38,609 bases of DNA from assembly GCA_020628815.1 (NCBI GenBank), contig JAHDEN010000044.1, positions 1-38,609 on the forward strand, given 5' to 3'. A program made the position numbers and the translations under genes. The notes beneath the pieces were generated by a model. It was not told the origin of the DNA. It was given only the letters and a program-made list of their open reading frames with translations, and searched no databases. The DNA comes from Chloroflexota bacterium. GTDB lineage: Bacteria > Chloroflexota > Anaerolineae > Promineifilales > Promineifilaceae. Of the stretch, positions 25,201 to 33,120 are shown piece after piece (positions within the stretch are counted from its first letter, which is position 1; every line of letters begins with the position of its first letter).

Positions 25201-27189
25201 GATGTGCTTGCACAAAGTGTGACCGGCTTTAATCAATCGGTTCATAGCCAACGGATGAATGGTGACCTGCTACATTTGGGTGAGTGGTTCCAATCTTATT
25301 CAACCTATCCATTAGCGGCCCATATGGTTCACACCCAAGTTGCATTTTATCCAGATGGGGCCCGCACAGACAGTTGGGGGTCAGCAAACAAAGCGTTGTT
25401 CACCCACTATATTCTGTTTGGCTACAACCAAACGGCAGACTTGAGCCGCCATTTTGGTGAAACGGATTGGTTAAGAACGACGGCCACGTATCAAAAAGCG
25501 GTGAGCCAACGCACCTTTGGACAGCCTCTATCGGCCCATGATCGGCTCACAAATGATCAAACCGTAATCGAAACCACATGGGGCAGCGGCAACGGCCAGA
25601 TTTCGATTATTGCGAATTTTGATCCTGAGCAAACAGAAAAAACATTTGAAACCCCATCTGGCTACACAATCGCCCCAGACGGCTTCCATGCCATGTCGCT
25701 GGATGGGGATGTGACGGCCGGAATTTATAGCGGCACGTTCAACAAAACCCCATTGACGGCCGGTGATCATTGGCTGGTTGTTGAACGCCAGCCGCGCCAA
25801 ATTTCGGTCAAGCAGCTAGATGGTGCCTCAACCCCCATTGGGGTAGATCGCCCACGCTCATGGCGTGACACAGACAAAATCAACATGCTCCAGATTATGA
25901 GCAACGGATCTGCCCGGGTTGCTCAAGCGGACCAAATTACGGCCGATAAAATTTTGTTCACCTACAATCAAAATTTGTCAGTTTTAAACACAACTGAATA
26001 CCTGATTTTTTATGGAGAATTAGACCAGCTTGATTTATCTGAGTATGAATTGCTGTCAGAAGAGGACGTTGAATCTTTAATTACGGAAGTGAATTCTTGG
26101 CGCAGCGATATCGACAATCCGCTCGAATGGCGTTTTTCGACGATTACGTTGCAAACTGGCAGCAGTAATTCAATGGTGCTGCGGGAAAACAATCCGGATG
26201 AATCGTTTGGCAAGATTGAATCTGCCCCATTTGAGTTTGATTTCGGGTTTGATATAGAGGCGAAGTTAGGGGCCACCATAATCCCACCCGGGGCCTCTGT
26301 CTCGATTGCATTGCTCGATGAGGATACGGGTGAGTCGGTTCAACTGCTAACGGCCGAAAACGAGGGCACATTCACCGGCCGGGTTGCAGATGTCGCTGAT
26401 TGGCGTGAGGCCCGCACGGTACGTGTACAAATCTGGGTGTCGGGAGAAGACACCCCTGTCAGTTTGGACTACGTGGAAATCTATCCACTATCAGTAGTTG
26501 TGAACGACCCAGTCGTTGCAACCCCAGCAGAAGAGACTAGCAACGACGACCCACCAGAAGAGGTCACAATACCAAGCAACACAGACTCTGAGGCAGAGAG
26601 CGAAGAGGTGTCGGATCTGGATGAAACGGCCGTCGATGAACCGGAATCGACAGAAGAACCGATTCAGGATGATAACCAAGCGGTTGAAGATGAGACCACC
26701 CCGATCACAGAGCCAGCTGAGGATCAAGGCTCATCCGAGCTACCAACAGGTCCAGAGCTGCCCGAAACGGCCGGGAGCATTATTTGGGAAGAATCGTTTG
26801 GGCCGTTAGACAAAATTTGGATCCCATCCGGGGTCAAAATAGAAACAAGCTCGGCCGGTGCACTGGTCATCACAGAAAATGCGCCAGACCAAGGATTCGG
26901 CCGGATCGAAGGGGAAACGCTCTCGGTCAACTTGCTCGATTATCCACTGTTACGACTCAATGTGTTGGATGTGGCTCCGGGCACAGGCTTTACCATTCAG
27001 GTTCAAGAGCAAGGCAACGCCTATGACTTTTTCGATGCGATTCAGTCTGATCAGCCGGGTGAATACGAAATTAATCTACTCGAATTAACCGGCTGGAATG
27101 ACAATGTGCCGCACGATTTTAGAATCTTGATTTGGGTAAGTGGTGAAGGTGGCTCCCTGACAGTAGACAATCTCGCAATCGGCCGATAA
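22204..27189 (+). CDS. Giant secreted multidomain protein (paralog B)
   Basis: Also 1661 aa. Signal peptide with hydrophobic core ~20-36 and likely cleavage after AVGA (40). It follows paralog A through the two CBM-like modules, the Fn3-like domain, the glycosidase-like beta domain, the barrel (IWTD and DWTVW kept) and the cap (DRPRSWRDTD versus NRPRSWRNAD in A). It lacks A's N-terminal repeat spacer. After the cap it carries a CBM-like domain (~1295-1430), an acidic linker (~1435-1520) and a second CBM-like domain (~1526-1661, ending LTVDNLAIGR). In the barrel, A's LDMLYSEMSG aligns with a segment lacking the Asp and Glu, so B may be a non-catalytic binding partner. ATG 22204 has AGAGG 8 nt upstream; the in-frame TTG at 22186 is rejected. 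Confidence 0.72.
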   Translation: MIDQTKLNHTKFSAVFWKRLWVFTVLTAATIVMSLPAVGAGDLSESVRFVSSVNHRSASQQSAPVQSSGFVIIDQFDGHLWADAGAPNSRPGTYQFAPSRAFEGNQALKITAPIQPLVEESPALNQVILSPARELVQAEDWSAVRFVTLDAYLEEQPADFPELELTLINSAGDRFTTRALHNGAGTLNRWKNREITFPIQGIQGMAEAAPVGILTDVNQIEIGIVGYNEPLPKSDAEAEAGLTLSELSIHLDNFKLNGTIAWDTFEGADNNWKPAGDVSTTAGITHNKSWNNSAGSLFMGWQYGGSNPEAIVSTSQISPELDWGSYNYIQAQIWVDNPEIPFSVRLTDSAGNQAITPASNSTLSRGWTAVAWPIPKQAEIDFAAITQLEIFVTDISVFQEGESYIDELVLVQDVGQPYDIKTRVLAGKNEIEWTNPNKPEIGSVAVYGDTAGHPLSVGSGTQICQVSAVPAVGQCVHEGVNPGETWFYSVFPLQEGAVLATSEMGQLAAVQNQILIRPEGSQLELAISPGNGAILYIRDTATGKNHSTGSLSNALWQINFADENVLPSLSAADFSPDSESARFSYSAEPPSLNYAWSQGDQTLSLQIKISSDSSDSVALQATIDNQTGLPIRSVSLPHELGFSQTGLRHALLPLGEGLTLLPSFFAEQRSTGFDRPELFADLLAIESDSGDLAITMLQDSLYQADLITGHNLADPVFQPHRLSYGSTRKDGFMQVDMLALIPSGQTWQSGTLKLHINQNFQQIAQQYTADNQLDQNQTLAEKLAPWGTFDTLAQSPIYFLDASKAIEWEKAAPGLLWQSVADEWLAELEAPGLIQFYHWQQSADPASGLPGAQPIWTDKYGPEVDLTSLLEALEQNGFMSMPSTDWTVWSDPTLRATVPASATLSSLRGVEFPHASGTDGVLMAPWRPELQSANDDYFELYSTQLPQTFMFASDAAGEGARYTLLGDGVTGSAAAYTTAALSETGRLSQNTPIFTDAAVDVLAQSVTGFNQSVHSQRMNGDLLHLGEWFQSYSTYPLAAHMVHTQVAFYPDGARTDSWGSANKALFTHYILFGYNQTADLSRHFGETDWLRTTATYQKAVSQRTFGQPLSAHDRLTNDQTVIETTWGSGNGQISIIANFDPEQTEKTFETPSGYTIAPDGFHAMSLDGDVTAGIYSGTFNKTPLTAGDHWLVVERQPRQISVKQLDGASTPIGVDRPRSWRDTDKINMLQIMSNGSARVAQADQITADKILFTYNQNLSVLNTTEYLIFYGELDQLDLSEYELLSEEDVESLITEVNSWRSDIDNPLEWRFSTITLQTGSSNSMVLRENNPDESFGKIESAPFEFDFGFDIEAKLGATIIPPGASVSIALLDEDTGESVQLLTAENEGTFTGRVADVADWREARTVRVQIWVSGEDTPVSLDYVEIYPLSVVVNDPVVATPAEETSNDDPPEEVTIPSNTDSEAESEEVSDLDETAVDEPESTEEPIQDDNQAVEDETTPITEPAEDQGSSELPTGPELPETAGSIIWEESFGPLDKIWIPSGVKIETSSAGALVITENAPDQGFGRIEGETLSVNLLDYPLLRLNVLDVAPGTGFTIQVQEQGNAYDFFDAIQSDQPGEYEINLLELTGWNDNVPHDFRILIWVSGEGGSLTVDNLAIGR

Positions 27190-27202
27190 CTCAATCACAG
27201 AC

Positions 27203-27241
27203 CTTCAGGTTGTGGTAACTTATATTAACCACAACCTGAAG
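27203..27241. terminator. Hairpin terminator between convergent genes
   Basis: CTTCAGGTTGTGGT (27203-27216) and ACCACAACCTGAAG (27228-27241) form a perfect 14-bp stem with an 11-nt loop, followed on the plus strand by ATCTATTTT. It closes paralog B and may also act on the converging minus-strand gene that ends at 27253. Confidence 0.75.
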
Positions 27242-27252
27242 ATCTATTTTAA

Positions 27253-27897
27253 CTACCAGCCACGGCTAAACCGCTCTTCAGTCCAAGGGTCAGCGTTGTT
27301 GTGATACCCGTTTACTTCCCAAAAACCTAACTTATCGTCAGCACGGAACTCAAGCCCACGGAGCCATTTCCCACCCTTCCAAATGTATTTCGCCTCAGTT
27401 TCGCTGCGGTCCGCTTTTGAGCCACAAATAAAACGTAAGGGATACCCATGTTCAGGTGTTAAAGGTTCACCTTCAAAATGAGTCGCCATCAAAACCGTAT
27501 CTAGCAGTAAAAAGTCTAGGGTTGTATTGGTTGTATAGTCATACTCGCAATGTTGCACTACGTATTTTGCATCCGCTTTCGGTTTAATAAACCCTTCGTC
27601 GATCAATGTCTTCATAGAAACACCGGACCAAGTCGTATCAAACTTCGACCATTTTGTAACACAATGAATATCCATTGTAATCTCAGTACGGGGCAGCTTA
27701 TTAAACTCTTTCCAATTCCAAACGACAGGCTCTTCAACCAATCCAAAAACTCGCAAATCCCAAGAATTCAGGTCTGGATAAACCATCGTAGGGCCATAGT
27801 GCAAAACTGGGAACCGTTCGGTCAGAGATTGGCCGGGTGGCAAGCGGTTTTGCCCTTTTACAGATTCTTCTTTAGCACGACGAGTAAATATGCTCAT
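27253..27897 (-). CDS. Sulfite-oxidase-like molybdopterin oxidoreductase (single-domain)
   Basis: A 214-aa protein of the SUOX/MsrP (YedY) molybdenum-cofactor fold. WDLRVFGLVEEP, the metal-ligand Cys79 in DIHCVTKWS, TTWSGVSMKTLID, HGYPLRFICG and KWLRGLEF are typical. There is no Tat or Sec signal, no heme domain and no C-terminal dimerisation domain, so it is a cytoplasmic stand-alone molybdoenzyme of unknown substrate. SD GAAGGA precedes the ATG at 27897. The probable sRNA gene and two terminator hairpins lie directly upstream on the same strand, so its expression may depend on read-through or on another promoter in the remaining ~45 bp. Confidence 0.88.
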   Translation of the reverse strand: MSIFTRRAKEESVKGQNRLPPGQSLTERFPVLHYGPTMVYPDLNSWDLRVFGLVEEPVVWNWKEFNKLPRTEITMDIHCVTKWSKFDTTWSGVSMKTLIDEGFIKPKADAKYVVQHCEYDYTTNTTLDFLLLDTVLMATHFEGEPLTPEHGYPLRFICGSKADRSETEAKYIWKGGKWLRGLEFRADDKLGFWEVNGYHNNADPWTEERFSRGW

Positions 27898-27944
27898 AAT
27901 AAGTCCTTCACCGTTAGTTAATTTGACGGCCTGATACAGATAAT

Positions 27945-27969
27945 AAAAAAGCCCCTCAGTTGAGGGGCT
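27945..27969 (-). terminator. Second hairpin terminator downstream of sRNA copy B
   Basis: On the minus strand AGCCCCTCA and TGAGGGGCT (27969-27961, 27958-27950) form a perfect 9-bp stem with a 2-nt centre, followed by six T. It lies 48 bp before the start of the sulfite-oxidase-like gene. Its arms could alternatively pair with upstream GAGG and CCCTC segments, so attenuation is possible. Confidence 0.8.
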
Positions 27970-27976
27970 TGTGTTT

Positions 27977-28036
27977 AAAAAAGGTTGAGGTGGAGCACAA
28001 CGGGCGTTGCACTACCACCTCAGAGGGAGCCTACAT
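27977..28036 (-). ncRNA. Candidate small RNA, copy B of a two-member family
   Basis: A ~60-nt transcript is predicted from the promoter at 28044-28072. It starts with a 12-nt unpaired segment containing UAGGCUCCC (from 28033), then a hairpin: outer stem TGAGGTGG / CCACCTCA (28022-28015, 27993-27986), a bulged U at 28014, and an inner stem AGTGCAACG / CGTTGTGCT (two G-U pairs) closed over CC, followed by six T. The same layout, with invariant 5' segment, outer stem and loop but a different inner stem, is found at 35029-35091. I know no named RNA family with this sequence. It could also act as the structured leader of the sulfite-oxidase-like gene downstream. Confidence 0.65.
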
Positions 28037-28043
28037 AGTTATA

Positions 28044-28072
28044 AATATACAAAATTCGCAACCGTTTGTCAA
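28044..28072 (-). promoter_or_regulatory. Consensus promoter of sRNA copy B
   Basis: On the minus strand TTGACA (28072-28067), a 17-bp spacer and TATATT (28049-28044) form one of the best sigma70-type promoters in the window. Transcription should begin near 28036. The remaining space up to the hypothetical gene at 28271 holds no other clear signal. Confidence 0.75.
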
Positions 28073-28270
28073 TAACACTTTTATATCTTGTTAAGATTTT
28101 GTCCACACATTGTCTGAGGGTTCTAAAATAAGGTTAGTCCTGTAAGATAAAGTTATAAAACAAAGCGGCTAAACTGGGTTGACTGCTAAAATGAGCTGTC
28201 ACGTTTTTAAATTTAACGGACGATTAAACTGCCGTTCCTTAGCTTGGTTCCAATCTGGCAAAAACACATT

Positions 28271-28858
28271 ATGGATGATAACGAAGAGATTTATAAAACT
28301 ACAGGGCGAGTCGCTTTTGCAACCGCCCTACCGCTACTGGTGTTCACAATAGTGGCAATTGTCATCATTGGTTTGATCGCATTCCAGAGAGTTCGACAAG
28401 TTAGTGGGAGTGCAGAAATTTTAGACGCAGCGGTTTCGGTTTGCTCAGGTATACCGTTACAAGAAGCAACTCTTTATTCAGCTGAGGCGTCTGGGATTCA
28501 TCCGGTGGTCGCATTTGTCGAGATTGATGGGTTTTTACGCGCCAGCAGCAATATGGTGCGGCCGGAGTGGCTGCCTGCAGACAGCAGTGAGCTAGAGTTG
28601 GTCCTATGCACTCAACCAGCTAGGCCCGCCTTTAGGCCTTTATGCTCCGACAGAAACATTGTCAATCAGTTTGGAGGGGAAATCCCATTTAAGCTGCGCA
28701 ACGCAAGAACCGGTGGGGTTGAAGCTGAGGGGGTCGTTGTAGCAGATGATAATGCTCGCGTAGAATGTCTTGAGGAATTGCCAAATGAAGCCAATCTTGA
28801 GATGGAAGTCCCTGATGAACTCATCCATGCCTTTTTAGCGCGATTTGTGGAGAAATAA
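28271..28858 (+). CDS. Membrane-anchored hypothetical protein with four cysteines
   Basis: About 195 aa with one N-terminal membrane helix (~14-38, ALPLLVFTIVAIVIIGLIAF) and an outside domain of ~155 residues containing four Cys (SVCSG, VLCTQ, PLCSD, VECLE) that could form two disulfides. I recognise no family. The frame is open from a TTG at 28244, but ATG 28271 is the likelier start; no SD is evident. It ends 3 bp before the SDR gene, so both form an operon. Confidence 0.6.
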   Translation: MDDNEEIYKTTGRVAFATALPLLVFTIVAIVIIGLIAFQRVRQVSGSAEILDAAVSVCSGIPLQEATLYSAEASGIHPVVAFVEIDGFLRASSNMVRPEWLPADSSELELVLCTQPARPAFRPLCSDRNIVNQFGGEIPFKLRNARTGGVEAEGVVVADDNARVECLEELPNEANLEMEVPDELIHAFLARFVEK

Positions 28859-28861
28859 CCG

Positions 28862-29674
28862 GTGCACATTAAAGATTCGGTTGTTTTGATAACAGGTGCC
28901 ACAGCGGGCATCGGGGCGGCTATTGCGCGCGAAATTGCGCCAGATGGTGGGGCGCTCATACTCACCGGCCGCAGACAAGATCGATTAGATGCACTTAAAG
29001 CTGAACTACGGCCAACGGGTGAAAACATCCTGTGCATCTGCGGTGATGTGCAAGACAGAAAATTTTGCGCAGACGTGATCGAACAAGCGGTTGATACATT
29101 TGGCCGGATAGACGTTGTGATCAACAACGCAGGCATCGGCCATGCCAGCCATCTAGCAGATATCGACGAAGCTGATTTTAAAACTGTGTGGGAAACCAAC
29201 GTTTATGGGCTTGCGTGGCTAACCCAAGCCGCGGTTCAGGCGATGAAAAGTCAGACGGTTGAATCCCATACGCAAAAAAGAGGGCAAATCATCAACGTTT
29301 CATCCATCATCGAAGACCGGCCGATGATTAACCAAGTCGTTTACTCTGCCAGCAAAGCAGCGGTTAATCATTACAGCCGTGGTTTACGCATGGAGTTGGC
29401 CGATTCAGGCATAACCGTTTCAATCCTATATCCGGGGCTGACACACACAGAGTTCCATGCCGCAAAACTGGGCCAAAAAACAGGGCCGTTAATGCCCAAT
29501 GCAGGTATCGCTCCGGCCGAAGTTGCTAAAGTTGTTAGGCAAGCAATTACCAAGCAAAAGCAAGAAATATATGTAACGTGGTATGACCTTGTGTTTGTGC
29601 AGGCTAATCGGCATTTCCCCCTATTGGTCGATCGGTTTTTCACCTTTTGGACCAATCGCAAAAAGAACCGCTAA
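28862..29674 (+). CDS. Classical short-chain dehydrogenase/reductase
   Basis: A 270-aa classical SDR. TGATAGIG (11-18) binds the cofactor, and TGRRQDR with two Arg suggests NADP(H). NNAG is at 88-91, catalytic Asn113, Ser148 (NVSS), Tyr161 and Lys165 (YSASK) form the active site. The C-terminal ~40 residues are basic and hydrophobic (HFPLLVDRFFTFW), as in membrane-associated SDRs. The start is GTG 28862 with GGAG inside the end of the upstream gene, so translation is coupled. Substrate unknown. Its stop codon directly abuts the stop of the convergent kinase gene. Confidence 0.9.
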   Translation: MHIKDSVVLITGATAGIGAAIAREIAPDGGALILTGRRQDRLDALKAELRPTGENILCICGDVQDRKFCADVIEQAVDTFGRIDVVINNAGIGHASHLADIDEADFKTVWETNVYGLAWLTQAAVQAMKSQTVESHTQKRGQIINVSSIIEDRPMINQVVYSASKAAVNHYSRGLRMELADSGITVSILYPGLTHTEFHAAKLGQKTGPLMPNAGIAPAEVAKVVRQAITKQKQEIYVTWYDLVFVQANRHFPLLVDRFFTFWTNRKKNR

Positions 29675-31996
29675 CTAATTATCGGTCGACCCTTCGCCAG
29701 CGCCTGCTCCTTCTTCTGATTCAGTCGCAACTGGGGGCAACGGCCGGATGCTTGGCTGGATCTCCCGATCTGGTGTATCAGTGATTCTGCGCAATCCAGA
29801 GCCATCAGGTTTAATAATCCACAAATCTCGATTGTTGTTTTCTTCGTTCATGTCAGCATGGAAAATGAGATACTCTCCATTTGGAGCCCATGATGGATGA
29901 AAGCTTGGCAGATCAAGGTTTGATGTAACCTCAATCGTTTCTCCGCCTTCAGGATTCACAACGAAAATTTCAGAACCTTGTTCCCGTTCCCAGAAGAATG
30001 CAATTTGAGGATTTTCCGTATCAGGTGACCAAACTGGATGGCGGGCCCAACCGTTCGGGAACGAAGTGAGCTGAGTCTCTTGCTCTGTATCAATGTCGTA
30101 AACAAAGATCTGTCTCAAGCCGCCAACTGCAGATTCATAAGCCAATTTCTTTCCATCGGGTGAGAACGAGGGGGCAAAATTATCCCGGCCGTTCCGCACG
30201 ATTCGTCGTTCTGAATTTGGTGCACCACGTTCAGTAACAAACAGGCTAAACTCAAAGTCTTCTCCACCTGCAACAGGTTTGTTCGAATGGAAAATAATGA
30301 ATTGTCCGTTTGGATCGAACTGTGGATATTCGTCGGCGAAAGAGTTCAGGGTAAGCGGGTTTGGGCTCAATCCGTTTGGATTAATCAATTTTACTTCTCG
30401 ATCCCCTTGCTCTGAGAAGTAAGCCAAAATGCTTCCATCGGGTGACCATACTGCGCCGAAGTCGTTTACATCGCCGGTTGTAATCTGAACTTCGTTATCC
30501 TCTACATCACGAATAAACAGGTTAAATTTATTTTCGTTAAATCGGCGGAGCGAATAGACCAATGTTCCGGTGCTTCCGGTTAGTTCGGCCAATTCACGGC
30601 CGCTAATCACTTGATCCGGCGATACCTCGGTTGGAGGAATCACATCAGTATCAGGGGTGCTAGTTGGTTCCAGTGTGCCAACAGTTGGGGTTGGTTCAAG
30701 GGTTGGCACCTCGGTTGGTGGCACCAACGTTGGGGTTGGCGTATCGACTTCGGCCGCTGGCAGCGGCTCAGGCGTTGGTGTATCAGTCGGCATTTCAGAC
30801 TCATCTAATACAAGCAACGGGACCGGGGTTGAAGTTGGTGGAACCGAGGTCAAGGTTGGCAGTGGGGTTTCTGTGACATTGCCCGTAGCCTCAAAGATTG
30901 CAATCGCCCCTCTATCCTGAATATCTTGAGCAAGTCCGGGCATACCCTGAACGGCTGATTGAACAGTTTGAACAACAGCTTGTACCCCGGAGTTGGTCCT
31001 GACGGCCGGAATAAAGTAAAGCCCAGTTAGCAAAGCGGCAATACCAACCAGCCAAACAAACAGACGCAAAATGCGTGATTGTGGTCGGCCGATCGGGTAG
31101 TCCAAAACGGTATCCGTATTTACATCAACCAAGGTTCCGCTTGTTGAACGGCGGCCGCGTCGACCAAGCCCCAACCGTCTCGGTTCAGGTTCGTCGCCGG
31201 GCACCAATTTAGCAAACTGATTTGCTAGCTCCATCGCAGAGCCGATACGTTCGTCCCGATTTTTAGCCAATGCATGGTTGACTAGTTTCTGTAGCTTAGC
31301 TCCAAGATCTGGTGGATAGTTTGTTAGACGCGGGACCGGTTCATGGACATGCTGATAAATTACCGAATCGATCGATTCCCCATCAAACGGCAAATAGCCT
31401 GTCAGCATTTCAAATAGTAGCACCCCAAGCTGATAGACATCTGAACGGCCGTCAATCGGCTTCCCTTTTGCTTGTTCTGGCGACATGTAATGAGGTGATC
31501 CGACAACCACCCCTGACTGAGTCATTTCTGAGAAACGCGCGATTCCAAAGTCAGCCAAAAAGGCGATTTCATCTTCATCAAACAAAATATTCCCAGGCTT
31601 GATGTCTCGATGAATCACGTCATTTGCATGGGCTTTGTCTAAGGCCGCACAAACTCGATTCAGAATATGTGAAATAGTTTTTAGTGGTACAGGTCCCTGT
31701 TCAAGGCGATCGGCTAAAGATCCCCCCGTCATCAGCCGCATAATAATATATGGACGCCCCTCGTGGTTACCATAGTCGTAGACAGGCACAATCGCATGGT
31801 GCTCTAGCGATGCAATAAGGCGGGCTTCTTGTTCAAATCGCTCGAAAAGGTAGTCTTGATTCGTAAAATGCTCCCCCAGCATTTTGACAGCGACAAACCG
31901 CCTAACACGATCATCGAACGCCTTATAAACTCGAGCCATCCCCCCAGAGCCAATTATTTCTTCAATTCGATAATGGCTGATTTGTTCTGTAACCAT
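29675..31996 (-). CDS. Transmembrane Ser/Thr protein kinase with TolB-like (PD40) propeller
   Basis: A 773-aa PknB-type kinase. The glycine loop is IGSGGMARV (15-23), Lys38 is the ATP-binding lysine, HRD is at 129-131, DFG at 149-151 and MSPEQ at 171-175. A basic juxtamembrane segment leads to one membrane helix (~310-330), then a Pro/Thr-rich linker (~370-460) and about five PD40/TolB-type beta-propeller repeats (SPDGSILAYFS, FDPNGQFIIFHS, SPDGKKLAYES, WAPNGEYLIFHA) as the external sensor in place of PASTA domains. A TATAAT on the minus strand at 32060-32055 may be its -10 box. Such kinases with propeller sensors are frequent in Chloroflexota. Targets unknown. Confidence 0.93.
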   Translation of the reverse strand: MVTEQISHYRIEEIIGSGGMARVYKAFDDRVRRFVAVKMLGEHFTNQDYLFERFEQEARLIASLEHHAIVPVYDYGNHEGRPYIIMRLMTGGSLADRLEQGPVPLKTISHILNRVCAALDKAHANDVIHRDIKPGNILFDEDEIAFLADFGIARFSEMTQSGVVVGSPHYMSPEQAKGKPIDGRSDVYQLGVLLFEMLTGYLPFDGESIDSVIYQHVHEPVPRLTNYPPDLGAKLQKLVNHALAKNRDERIGSAMELANQFAKLVPGDEPEPRRLGLGRRGRRSTSGTLVDVNTDTVLDYPIGRPQSRILRLFVWLVGIAALLTGLYFIPAVRTNSGVQAVVQTVQSAVQGMPGLAQDIQDRGAIAIFEATGNVTETPLPTLTSVPPTSTPVPLLVLDESEMPTDTPTPEPLPAAEVDTPTPTLVPPTEVPTLEPTPTVGTLEPTSTPDTDVIPPTEVSPDQVISGRELAELTGSTGTLVYSLRRFNENKFNLFIRDVEDNEVQITTGDVNDFGAVWSPDGSILAYFSEQGDREVKLINPNGLSPNPLTLNSFADEYPQFDPNGQFIIFHSNKPVAGGEDFEFSLFVTERGAPNSERRIVRNGRDNFAPSFSPDGKKLAYESAVGGLRQIFVYDIDTEQETQLTSFPNGWARHPVWSPDTENPQIAFFWEREQGSEIFVVNPEGGETIEVTSNLDLPSFHPSWAPNGEYLIFHADMNEENNNRDLWIIKPDGSGLRRITDTPDREIQPSIRPLPPVATESEEGAGAGEGSTDN

Positions 31997-32528
31997 TGAT
32001 ATCCCGCTAAGCCACTTAAACAGCTAGCAAAGCGGACTCTTCTTCCTATAACTAATTATATTAATATTATTGAGAGGGGTTTATATTTCTCGATAAGTGC
32101 CTTAGGTGGCTTGGATTCTATTTGACTCAGCAAATGGAACTTTTGCATAGAGGCAAGAAAATTATGCATGACCAATTTATTCACATCTAAACTTGAATAA
32201 TTGTAACCGATTGATTCTACCTCAACATAAATTATTGCCTATTATTGCCTAAAATTCATCTATTTTTATTGGGAAAATCGATTTTATTCTCATTTTCAAC
32301 AGTAAATGGTAATGGCATGGGAAAAAAGTAAGTAAAAGAGGATATATCCAGCCTGCTCTTGAGAAAAAGTTAGGCGAAAATTTAAACCCCGTTCGATCAT
32401 TGAAACTCGACAAAACGTATTTTTTTATCACAAGTAAACAGCCAGGCAGTAACCTAAGATTTGTTGATGGCCGCATAAAATACCAGCTTAACGACCATTG
32501 GGGTCTAATAAAAATTTCTGGGGATTTA
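31997..32528. other. AT-rich intergenic region without a supported gene
   Basis: About 530 bp between the divergent kinase and DUF177 genes. Open frames here are short or antisense and show no protein-like composition. The only repeat seen is a tandem ATTATTGCCT (two copies, 32230-32249). CGGCCG is absent from this stretch, unlike neighbouring genes. Confidence 0.5.
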
Positions 32529-32599
32529 TTGCAACCTATGCGCAGATTGTTATACTCAATTTGAAAGATTAAACGATTCAGAGTTTTAATCTTTCGGAG
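32529..32599 (+). promoter_or_regulatory. Promoter and 5' stem-loop of the DUF177 gene
   Basis: TTGCAA (32529-32534), a 16-bp spacer and TATACT (32551-32556) place the transcript start near 32563. Exactly there begins a perfect 11-bp inverted repeat, GAAAGATTAAA (32563-32573) and TTTAATCTTTC (32585-32595), with an 11-nt loop, and the SD GGAG (32596-32599) follows at once. The mRNA would therefore start with a stem-loop that ends at its ribosome-binding site. Confidence 0.65.
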
Positions 32600-32606
32600 A
32601 CATTTC

Positions 32607-33119
32607 ATGCACGGAAACAACCTAAAATTTAACTTTGGATTTCTGATCGAAGCCTCACCTGGCACATCGAATAATTTTGAATTTGAATACCCTCGAATGA
32701 TTATCGAGGATGAAGAATTTGTGCCGATGAACGGGAAGTTTTCGGCTACCCGCACCGGGGAAGGGATTCTTATTCAAGGGAAATTTATAACCTCGGCCGA
32801 AATGGATTGCATCCGCTGCCTTGAGTTGAGCCAAGTTGCGGTCAATAGCTTTATAGAAGAGCTTTTCTTTTATCCCCCCTCGGCCGCCCCAGATTCTGAT
32901 TCGTTTACGATGGGTGAAGATGGAAATGTTGATCTTAGTCCCCTTATTCGGCAAGAAGCCTTGATCAATCGGCCGATGCAGCCGCTGTGCAAAGAAGATT
33001 GCAAAGGTCTGTGCATTGAGTGTGGGGCAAATCTAAACAATGATCCATGCGATTGTGAGATTGATGACATCGACCCACGCCTTGCAGCGCTTAAAGCACT
33101 CATCAAAGAATCTGATTGA
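32607..33119 (+). CDS. DUF177/YceD family protein (ribosome-associated)
   Basis: A 170-aa YceD/DUF177 protein. The central MDCIRCLE and the C-terminal PLCKEDCKGLCIECGANLN followed by CDC are the conserved cysteine motifs of Cys-rich members and probably bind zinc. In most bacteria this gene precedes rpmF (ribosomal protein L32) and is linked to 23S rRNA processing or ribosome assembly. Here no rpmF follows: the next gene is convergent mgtE with a 1-bp gap. ATG 32607 has GGAG 7 nt upstream. Confidence 0.88.
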   Translation: MHGNNLKFNFGFLIEASPGTSNNFEFEYPRMIIEDEEFVPMNGKFSATRTGEGILIQGKFITSAEMDCIRCLELSQVAVNSFIEELFFYPPSAAPDSDSFTMGEDGNVDLSPLIRQEALINRPMQPLCKEDCKGLCIECGANLNNDPCDCEIDDIDPRLAALKALIKESD

Positions 33120-33120
33120 T

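Noticed and set aside
27977..28036. Possible tRNA or known riboswitch (the segment GGTGGTAGTGCA recalls a D-arm)
   Set aside because: No acceptor stem, T-arm or CCA fits; the hairpin with T-run and its paralog at 35 kb explain the sequence better.
32249..32755. 168-aa minus-strand open frame overlapping the DUF177 gene start
   Set aside because: It runs antisense through the promoter, stem-loop and conserved coding region of DUF177 and has no SD or recognisable domain.
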